Assembly (NCBI GenBank): GCA_022572865.1
Contig: JACZVB010000055.1
Span: 1 to 7,674 of the forward strand
DNA: 7,674 nucleotides
Source: Chloroflexota bacterium
Lineage (GTDB): Bacteria; Chloroflexota; Dehalococcoidia; Plut-88900
Reading direction: 5' to 3'
Shown: piece by piece, positions 1 through 5,309 of the stretch
Numbering within the stretch: position 1 is the first letter of the stretch
Layout of the letters: every line of letters begins with the position of its first letter
Program-made: the position numbers and the translations under genes
The notes under the pieces: generated by a model
Told to the model about the DNA's origin: nothing
Databases searched by the model: none
What the model saw: the letters and a program-made list of their open reading frames with translations, nothing else

Positions 1-1
1 T

Positions 2-769
2 TTTCGGGAGGGCCTGTTTGCCCGGGAGGCCCGGTTCCTGAAGGCCCGCACCCGGCGCGGGACCAAGGTCGCCATGCCTTCGCCCTTTCTGCTGGGAGAG
101 CGCTTGTGGGACCCCGATCTCTCCGCGGGGGCCTATCCCACCAGGAGGGCCTTCACCGAGGCCCTGATACCCATACTGCGCCGGGAGCTGATACTTCTGA
201 GGGACGCAGGGGTCGACATCGCGCAGTTTGACGATACCCAGCTCTGCTGCATGGTGGACCCGGAAATAAGGGCCCGGTACCAGGACCCACAGGCAGAGAT
301 GGACTACGCTGTGGACGCTCTGAACCGTATCGCCCGGGGGGTAGATGGTGTCAAACTGGCCCTTCACCTCTGCCGTCGCTACAGGGGCAGGTCCGGATGG
401 TTCGGGGAGGGGGGATATGAGGCCGTATTGCCTGCGTTAAAGAAGCTTCGGTTTCACCTGGTCCTGATGGAGTTCGCCATGCCGAAAGCCGGAGAGATGG
501 ATGTGCTGGCGGAGCTTTCCGAGGGTGTCCAGATCGGGGTTGGATGCGTCGACTGCCGGGCCCCCGACATCGAGGCCCCGGAGACTATCGCAGCCCGGGT
601 CAGGAAAGCCCTGGACTTCGTGTCCCCCAGCCGGGTCTTTATGCAACCCGACTGCGGCTTCGCGCCCGGCAGCGACATGGAGATTCCCCTCGATGAAGCG
701 TATGGGAAGCTCCGAAATATGGCCTGCGCGGCGCGGATGCTCCGCAAGGAGTATCGCGACCAGAGGTAG
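2..769 (+). CDS. MetE-like cobalamin-independent methionine synthase family protein, C-terminal part (5' end outside window)
   Basis: The frame is open from base 2 to TAG at 767-769, and the ATG at 74 is internal: the codons before it read RRGTKVAMPSP, the usual strand around 'K-V-x-x-P-S-P' in the MetE/UROD barrel, so the true start lies left of the window. Counting the ATG at 74 as residue 1, four residues match the zinc/thiol site of this family: H98 and C100 (LHLCRRYRG), E133 (LMEFAMP) and C194 (QPDCGF). Family knowledge: such proteins move a methyl or alkyl group to a zinc-bound thiol such as homocysteine or coenzyme M. The visible part is far shorter than full MetE and fits the stand-alone C-terminal-domain type (COG0620-like), whose substrates are often unknown. 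It converges on the redox fusion gene with a 57-base gap. Family confidence is high; the substrate is not assignable. Confidence 0.85.
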   Translation, partial: FREGLFAREARFLKARTRRGTKVAMPSPFLLGERLWDPDLSAGAYPTRRAFTEALIPILRRELILLRDAGVDIAQFDDTQLCCMVDPEIRARYQDPQAEMDYAVDALNRIARGVDGVKLALHLCRRYRGRSGWFGEGGYEAVLPALKKLRFHLVLMEFAMPKAGEMDVLAELSEGVQIGVGCVDCRAPDIEAPETIAARVRKALDFVSPSRVFMQPDCGFAPGSDMEIPLDEAYGKLRNMACAARMLRKEYRDQR

Positions 770-776
770 CGAAATC

Positions 777-827
777 AAGGGCCTTTGGGTCCTGGCCCGC
801 ACCCTTCTATAGGCCGTCACGGCCCTT
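777..827. terminator. Possible shared terminator between convergent genes
   Basis: The short gap between two convergent stop codons holds a GGCCG-TCA-CGGCC hairpin (812-824). A wider inverted repeat, AAGGGCC at 777-783 with GGCCCTT at 821-827, encloses it and touches the stop codon of the minus-strand gene. There is no clear U-tract on either side, so terminator function is inferred mainly from position. Confidence 0.3.
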
Positions 828-2017
828 CAGCGGGATCTGTGGGTATCCAGGTAGTGTCGGACCATGAGGGCTGCCGTGGCCCCTTCCCCTACGGCCGCCG
901 CCACCTGCTTGGTGCTCCCTAGCCGGGCGTCTCCCGCGGCGTACACTCCGGGCACGCTGGTCTCCAGGGTTGCCGAGGTCTTGATATACCCCCATTTGTC
1001 CAGGTCCACTGCGTCCTTCAGGAACGCGGTGTTGGGGACCATGCCGATGAAGATGAACACTCCGGCTGGATGGACCGTCCTTGTCTTGCCACTCTGGCCA
1101 TCCTTCAGCACTACGGATTTTAGACGGTGGTTTCCCTTGAACTCCTGTACCGAGGTGCCGGTAAACACCTCTATCTTGGGGTCTGAATACGCCCGGTCCT
1201 GGAGGATGCGGCTGGCCCCCAGCTTCTCGGAGATCTCCACTATGGTCACCTTGCTAGCGAATTTGGTCAGGAAGATGCCCTCCTGAAGACCGCTGTCACC
1301 TCCTCCCACCACCAGTAGCTCCTGGTCCTGGTAGAAGGGGCCGTCGCAGGTGGCGCAGAAGTGGACACCCGACCCTATGAAGGCCTCCTCGCCCGGGACA
1401 CCGAGCCTCCTGTAGGTAGCCCCGGGGCACAGGATCAGGGCCCGAGCGCAATACTCGTCTCCCAGGGATGTAGTCACCATCTTGTAGCCGTTCTGGGTTG
1501 TGACCGATTGGACCTCCTGCGCCACCAGGGCCTCAGCCCCGAATCGCTTGGCCTGTTTGTCCAGGCGGTCGGCGAGCTCCGGCCCCCCGATGCCCTCGGG
1601 GAAGGCTGGGAAATTATCCAGCTTGTCCGTGATCCCTGCCTGTCCCCCCAGGGCTGCGCGGTCGATGACCAGGGTGGAGATATCTTCCCTGGCTGTATAG
1701 ACAGCGGCCATCAGCCCTGCGGGTCCACCCCCAACTATGATCAGATCGTAGAAAGTGCCCTCGGCCCTTATGGTGAGGTCCAGCTTCCCCGCCATCTCCT
1801 GGACGGATGGATTGACGATGAAAGTGCCGTCTGGGAAGAGGACCGTGGGGACGGTGCTTCCCCCCTTCTGAAGCTCCCGTATCTTTTTCTCACCCTCGGG
1901 ATCTTGCTCGATGTCGATGTTCTCGTAGCTGATCCGCTGCTCCCCAAGAAACTTCTTGAGCTGCTTGCAGTAGGGTCACCACACAGCGCTGAAGACTTTA
2001 ATTGCATCCTCTACCAT
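827..2017 (-). CDS. Glutaredoxin/mycoredoxin-thioredoxin reductase fusion, probable selenoprotein (in-frame TGA = Sec14)
   Basis: Read from ATG 2017-2015 to TGA 829-827 this is 396 codons with one internal TGA at 1976-1978. Residues 1-74 form a glutaredoxin/mycoredoxin domain: KVFSAVW-U14-P-Y-C17, then YENIDIEQDPEG, the cis-proline loop TVPTV (P57), and FPDGTFIVNPSVQE. Residues 75-396 are thioredoxin-reductase-like: FAD-binding GGGPAG (96-101), active site CATC (221-224), nucleotide-binding GGGDSG (238-243), and FAD-binding GVYAAGD (357-363). The TGA replaces the first cysteine of the glutaredoxin CPYC motif while the flanking sequence is intact on both sides. The ATG at 2017 has GGGAGG seven bases upstream; the next candidate, ATG 1795, has GGAG directly abutting it, so it is a poor start, and it lies mid-helix in the glutaredoxin C-terminus. 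The HRR NADPH motif is absent (VEISEKLGA instead). Expected role: cytosolic thiol-disulfide reduction with its own redoxin partner. Alternatives: a nonsense mutation or sequencing error, leaving 1795-827 as a stand-alone reductase. Confidence 0.8.
1937..1978 (-). promoter_or_regulatory. Putative bacterial SECIS element after the in-frame UGA
   Basis: On the minus strand the UGA (1978-1976) is followed after 22 bases by an AGUU apical loop (1953-1950). The loop is closed by the 7-bp stem CUCAAGA/UCUUGGG (1960-1954 with 1949-1943, one G-U pair). A lower stem, CUGC (1970-1967) with GCAG (1940-1937), extends it across an asymmetric internal loop. Known bacterial SECIS elements lie just 3' of the UGA inside the coding region, with the apical loop roughly 16-37 bases away and a G in the first loop positions; this hairpin fits. 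Folding was done by eye. Confidence 0.55.
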
Positions 2018-2024
2018 AAATAGT

Positions 2025-2030
2025 CCTCCC
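2025..2030 (-). promoter_or_regulatory. Shine-Dalgarno site that fixes the upstream start of the redox fusion
   Basis: GGGAGG on the minus strand lies seven bases before ATG 2017-2015. It is the best ribosome-binding site near this gene and sits upstream of the in-frame TGA, so translation is set up to enter the glutaredoxin domain. That would make little sense if the TGA were a plain stop after 13 codons. Confidence 0.7.
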
Positions 2031-2193
2031 TTACCTGCAGTTTGGCTCTATTCCCGCTCCTCCGCGGGGGTCTGCTCTATTTTACACGATACACGACATT
2101 GATATCGGAAGGGTTACAGGACTACCTTTCGAATCGATCTATCAGGCCTTGGCCCTGGGGAGAGGAGGGCGGCCCCGAATAGATAATCGGTCT
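2031..2193 (-). other. Leader/intergenic stretch before the redox fusion, with a weak -10 and a small hairpin
   Basis: A TAAAAT sequence on the minus strand (2084-2079) could be a -10 box, but no convincing -35 lies 16-18 bases upstream. A small hairpin, CCCGC-GGAGGA-GCGGG on the minus strand (about 2053-2068), has a purine-rich loop. There is no clear terminator after the permease stop (2194), so read-through from the permease gene 177 bases upstream is possible. Confidence 0.25.
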
Positions 2194-3957
2194 CTACGTT
2201 CCTCTGTTCAGCCTCTTTTGGAAGAACGTCAACCCCACGATGATAAAGATGGCGAAGATGAGGAGCAGGATGGAGACGGCAGCCATCATCGGCGCAAAAT
2301 CAACCGTGACCCCGTTCCACAGGTTTATGGGCAGGGTCCTGAGATACGGGTCCTTCAGGAATATGGAGACCACGACTTCATAGAAAGAGATCAGGAATGC
2401 GAAGAAGGCGGCGACCACTATCCCTGGGATTACCTGCGGAAGAACGATCTTTCGTAAGACCGTAACCCGGCCTGCCCCAAGGCTCATTGCGGCCTGCTCG
2501 TGGACCTCGTCCACACTGCGCATGGTGGCGGCCAAGATGATCACGACGAACGGCAGGGCCAGGACAGTGTGGGGCAATGCGATGCCTAGAACTGTGCCTA
2601 TGAGAACCCTCATGTTGAGGGAATAGAAGTAAAAGAGGGCGAGAGCAGTCAACGTCGAGGGAACGATGAGGGGAAGGATTAAGAAGGAGCTCAACAACCC
2701 CTTGCCCGGGAACCGTCCCCGCACAAGGCCATAGGCCACCAGCCCTCCCAGAGGCACGGCCAGGGCTACCACGATGAAGGCGATCTCCAGGCTGGTAATG
2801 GTGGACTCGATCCAGTCTACCGGGCTCAGGGGACTGGTGGTGAAGAAGTTCTTGATCCACTTCAGGCTGTATTCCTTGGGTGGGAATATTATGAAGTTCG
2901 ATTTGTTCACCGATAGAGGAATCACGATGAGGCTCGGCAGTATCATAAAAAAGGAGACCAGGCCGACGACTACGGACAGAGGGATCCTCCGGGGCGGCTG
3001 TTTCACCACCTCTATAGGTGAAGAGCGCATGAGGGCCTCGCCGGCGCTGTAGATAGCGCCGAAGCCCACCAAACGGGAGAAGACCAGATATATCACTACG
3101 ATGGCCGCCAGCAGGAGCATGGCCAGGGCCGCGGTGAAGTTACTTGTGCCCCCCGCCAGGGCAGTCGCTATCCCCCTTTCCCTAATGCCTCCTACGACGA
3201 ACGGGGCGATGAAGTGACCGGCACTCAAGATAAAGACCAGCACAGAACCGGCCCAGAGGCCCGGCATACTCAGGGGCAGGAATATGCGTCGAAAGCTCTG
3301 GAACGGGGTTGCACCCAGGCTCTCGGCCACCGCAGGCATGCTCCTGGGAATCCCTCGCATCACGGCGAAGAGAGGCAGGACCATGAAAGGGAGGAAGGTA
3401 TGAAGCATCGACACATTGACCGGGAACCGGTTGAACATCAGCTCCAGGGGCTCGTCTACAAACCATAAGAGCTGCAACGCATCATTCACTGGGCCTGTTC
3501 TACCCAGGGTGACCCTCCAGGAGAAGATGCTGGCAATCGTGCTGGTTACAAATGGGAGGATGACTAAGATCAGCACCAGCGCCCTCCAGCGGCCGGCCCG
3601 GGTCGCCAGGTAATAGGCCACCGGATAGCCCAGTAGGATGCATCCCAGGGTAGTTACCCCGGCCAGCTCGAAGGTGGTGCGGAACATCCTGCGGGTGAAT
3701 TCATTGGTCAAAGCCCTCTCGTAAAGCCGTGTGGTGAATTCATCCCCACCAAAGCTGGCATCAACCATTCGGACCATGGGAATTACGAAGAAGAGTATGA
3801 GAAGCATTACTGCGGGCGCAGCGAGGAGAATGTAAAAGCCCTCGTGCTTTGCCCGCACGTAAAAGAGCCGTCTCTGTTCTATGTTGTTAACCAGCCGGAT
3901 GCTGGCAAGGGCCCGCTGGGCCGAGTCGATCCCAATCAACAGCTCATATCCATTCAA
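2194..3957 (-). CDS. ABC transporter permease, PotB-PotC-type fusion (two membrane domains in one chain)
   Basis: The 587-residue frame is about twice a normal permease and holds two complete membrane domains. The first spans about residues 40-300, with a leading TM segment at 40-62 and an EAA loop near 207-236 (VAESLGA, then IFLPLSMPG). The second spans about 327-580, with a leading TM at 327-349 and an EAA loop near 484-512 (EQAAMSLGA, then IVLPQVIPG). The paired EAA loops are the coupling helices that contact the cytoplasmic ATPase. Layout and motifs match spermidine/putrescine and Fe3+-type permeases (PotB/PotC, FbpB). It should form the channel used by the binding lipoprotein at 5310-6725. 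Start is uncertain: the most upstream option is TTG 3957, with no Shine-Dalgarno and lying in the U-tract of a terminator-like hairpin. GTG 3858 (residue 34), just before the first TM segment and behind AGAGACGG, is a good alternative. No ATPase gene is in the window. The substrate is inferred from family only. Confidence 0.9.
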   Translation of the reverse strand: MNGYELLIGIDSAQRALASIRLVNNIEQRRLFYVRAKHEGFYILLAAPAVMLLILFFVIPMVRMVDASFGGDEFTTRLYERALTNEFTRRMFRTTFELAGVTTLGCILLGYPVAYYLATRAGRWRALVLILVILPFVTSTIASIFSWRVTLGRTGPVNDALQLLWFVDEPLELMFNRFPVNVSMLHTFLPFMVLPLFAVMRGIPRSMPAVAESLGATPFQSFRRIFLPLSMPGLWAGSVLVFILSAGHFIAPFVVGGIRERGIATALAGGTSNFTAALAMLLLAAIVVIYLVFSRLVGFGAIYSAGEALMRSSPIEVVKQPPRRIPLSVVVGLVSFFMILPSLIVIPLSVNKSNFIIFPPKEYSLKWIKNFFTTSPLSPVDWIESTITSLEIAFIVVALAVPLGGLVAYGLVRGRFPGKGLLSSFLILPLIVPSTLTALALFYFYSLNMRVLIGTVLGIALPHTVLALPFVVIILAATMRSVDEVHEQAAMSLGAGRVTVLRKIVLPQVIPGIVVAAFFAFLISFYEVVVSIFLKDPYLRTLPINLWNGVTVDFAPMMAAVSILLLIFAIFIIVGLTFFQKRLNRGT

Positions 3958-3979
3958 AAAAACGCCCGGTTACACCGGG
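3956..3979 (-). terminator. Intrinsic terminator-like hairpin in the permease leader (possible attenuator)
   Basis: On the minus strand CCCGGT-GTA-ACCGGG (3979-3965) is followed after CG by seven T's (3962-3956), a textbook intrinsic terminator shape with a short stem. It lies downstream of a candidate promoter at 4004-4032 and immediately before the permease coding region, overlapping its most upstream TTG. It either ends transcripts arriving from further upstream or acts as an attenuator for the permease. Confidence 0.55.
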
Positions 3980-4003
3980 TCCAACGCCTCTCTGTGCTAT
4001 CAT

Positions 4004-4032
4004 ACTATAAAACTCAGAGGGGCCGTTATCAG
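4004..4032 (-). promoter_or_regulatory. Candidate sigma70-type promoter for the permease gene
   Basis: The minus strand shows CTGATA (4032-4027), a 17-base spacer and TATAGT (4009-4004), matching the consensus hexamers at four and five of six positions. A short inverted repeat, CTCTG and CAGAG, flanks the -10 region and could be an operator half-site pair, though this is weak. Start of transcription would be near 3997, about 18 bases before the terminator-like hairpin. Confidence 0.4.
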
Positions 4033-4284
4033 CTACGAATCAGGCCTCTTATCTGCCCGTTCACGCCATTCCGCTAACCGTTGCTGTCACATAGGTCTTT
4101 TTCGCCGGTCCCCCTGGAGTCTTTGGGCGCCTCCTCTTTCTATATCGGGAGGAGGCCGTTCTGGCCATCTGCGCCTCGGCCCTACAAACGGCACATCGAA
4201 TTCATAAACGAATCGGGCTAACAAACGGTTGCTGTCCGCGCCTGTATAGAAGAGTCCATTATCCTGCTCAACCTGACATGACGC
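4033..4284. other. Non-coding stretch with a hairpin and a spaced direct repeat
   Basis: I find no gene here; a 72-codon minus-strand frame over 4087-4305 has no ribosome-binding site and starts inside the downstream hairpin. The stretch contains an inverted repeat, GCCTCCTC (4129-4136) with GAGGAGGC (4149-4156), without a U-tract. It also has two related copies of a 'GCTAAC...GTTGCTGTC' sequence ending at 4088 and 4236, 148 bases apart. Function unknown. Confidence 0.3.
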
Positions 4285-4322
4285 AGGAGGCCGCCCTTCC
4301 AACACTAGAAGGGCGGCCTCCT
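4285..4322. terminator. Strong 15-bp hairpin after the small exported protein gene
   Basis: A perfect 15-bp inverted repeat, AGGAGGCCGCCCTTC (4285-4299) with its complement at 4308-4322, closes an 8-base loop. It lies 37 bases beyond the TAA of the minus-strand gene. No long U-tract follows on either strand, so it may stop polymerase by stem strength alone or protect the mRNA 3' end. Confidence 0.6.
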
Positions 4323-4359
4323 TATGCCCGTGCCTGGCCTGAATTAGCGCTGGCTAGCT

Positions 4360-4833
4360 TTAAGGAACCTGGGGCTCGACCTGGGGAAGTTGTTCCTGCG
4401 TCTCCGCTTCTCCAACGGCCTCAAGGGCGAAGAGAGCGGTGCATCCGACTTCCCCAGTCGATGTGATGTACACACCCTCGCCCTCGTCACACTCGATCTT
4501 GAACCCGGGCCCGCCATCCAGGGACAGGGGCTCGGGCTCGCCTTCTACTTCGGTCCCTGGTGCGAGCGGCGTGGACCCGAGGATGGGAGCGCCTCTTAGG
4601 GCCTTGAGGTCATCTTCGTCGCATGCGTCGATGTTGTGAACCAGGTTGCACTCGTTGGGGTCGATATCCTCGTCCGAGCGTATGGGGCCCTGCCCTCCCT
4701 GAGTTTCATCCGTGATTCTCTGTGAGTCCAACTCAGGGGGGTTGTCACCACTGTCGGTTAGGGCAAATGCCGTTCCGGCGCCAATGCCGACTACCAGGGC
4801 CAGGCCAACTAAGATAATCACCCATTTAGCCAT
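4360..4833 (-). CDS. Small acidic exported or membrane-anchored protein of unknown function
   Basis: I do not recognise a family in these 157 residues. The start at ATG 4833 is well supported: AGGAGG lies eight bases upstream (4847-4842), with a near-consensus promoter further back. Residues 1-3 (MAK) precede one hydrophobic segment (about 4-24) ending AFA-L, which could be a signal peptide cut after A24 or a single N-terminal anchor. The rest is strongly acidic and Pro/Gly-rich, with four cysteines (C62, C71, C115, C131) that could form two disulfides outside the membrane. It has a segment DPNECNLVHNIDACDEDD around residues 58-75, and the last 20 residues are a low-complexity E/Q/P/V tail. 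It lies between the binding-protein and permease genes of the transporter but carries its own promoter and 3' hairpin, so a link to transport is only positional. Confidence 0.75.
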   Translation of the reverse strand: MAKWVIILVGLALVVGIGAGTAFALTDSGDNPPELDSQRITDETQGGQGPIRSDEDIDPNECNLVHNIDACDEDDLKALRGAPILGSTPLAPGTEVEGEPEPLSLDGGPGFKIECDEGEGVYITSTGEVGCTALFALEAVGEAETQEQLPQVEPQVP

Positions 4834-4876
4834 CTTGATAACCTCCTCTAAAACGTTTCCGTCAACGTGAACTGCT

Positions 4877-4906
4877 TCTATAGATATAGACGGGGTTGGG
4901 TGTCAA
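4877..4906 (-). promoter_or_regulatory. Sigma70-type promoter for the small exported protein gene
   Basis: The minus strand has a perfect TTGACA (4906-4901), an 18-base spacer and TATAGA (4882-4877). Transcription would start near 4870 and give a leader of about 37 bases carrying the AGGAGG site. Confidence 0.65.
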
Positions 4907-5224
4907 AAAGTTCCATTGCAGCACGTAATGACTAGAAGTTGAAAAAACAGTGCTTGCCTGGCAGGGCGTCGATTACGGTAGTCTTACGGTATGGCGGAGA
5001 GGAGATGGGTATGGGTGTACGACCCGTTAAGGTGATGCCCCTGAAAAGGTGCTGGAATACCTGAGGAAACGGCGCTGCCGACACGGGATATGCGAGGGTT
5101 CTTCCGGCCCCGCCGGGGCTAGACCGACCCCAGGAATCCTCCTCTGCCCCCAGCGAAAGAGGATTAAGTGATGGGTACAGACTCAGTGCACTAGGGCCGA
5201 GTCCTGGCGATCAGCGAAAAGGCC
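4907..5224. other. Non-coding spacer between small protein promoter and binding-protein terminator
   Basis: Apart from the doubtful broken frame at 4991-5171, I see no gene. One inverted repeat, AATCCTC (5135-5141) with GAGGATT (5159-5165), and a GC-rich palindromic patch near 5103-5119 are present. No tRNA, rRNA or repeat array is visible. Confidence 0.3.
4991..5171 (+). pseudogene. Possible frameshifted remnant of a small reading frame
   Basis: ATG 4991 opens MAERRWVWVYDPLR and stops at TGA 5033-5035. One base over, the next frame continues as DAPEKVLEYLRKRRCRHG and runs to TGA 5169-5171. Both pieces look protein-like at their junction, suggesting a short gene broken by a single-base change, but there is no ribosome-binding site before ATG 4991 and I cannot name a family. 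It may equally be chance coding in GC-rich spacer. Confidence 0.15.
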
Positions 5225-5261
5225 AAGGGGGCCGTCCCGATTAAACCGGGGCGGCCCCCTT
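5225..5261. terminator. Strong 15-bp terminator hairpin after the binding-protein gene
   Basis: The arms AAGGGGGCCGTCCCG (5225-5239) and CGGGGCGGCCCCCTT (5247-5261) pair over 15 bp with one G-U and a 7-base loop. On the minus strand the stem begins 48 bases after the TAA at 5310 and is followed by a short T-rich run (CCTTTTC). This is the expected place for the 3' end of the substrate-binding protein mRNA. Confidence 0.7.
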
Positions 5262-5309
5262 GTTAGCGTCTACTGACGGCTGTTCGAGGGTGCTGGTTAC
5301 ACCTTCCGC

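Noticed and set aside
827..1795. A stand-alone 322-residue thioredoxin reductase starting at ATG 1795
   Set aside because: GGAG abuts that ATG with no spacing, and the ATG lies inside the conserved end of a glutaredoxin domain whose own start at 2017 has a good ribosome-binding site. It remains the fallback if the TGA proves to be a true stop.
1976..1978. TGA read as Trp or Gly through an alternative genetic code
   Set aside because: A cysteine position in CPYC, a SECIS-like hairpin, and the same gene ending in TGA fit selenocysteine better than wholesale reassignment.
1361..2023. A 220-codon plus-strand frame opposite the redox fusion
   Set aside because: It is the antisense shadow of a gene with clear motifs, and its own translation shows no recognisable family.
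4087..4305. A 72-codon minus-strand frame between the small protein and the permease
   Set aside because: It begins inside the 15-bp terminator hairpin, has no ribosome-binding site and shows no domain.
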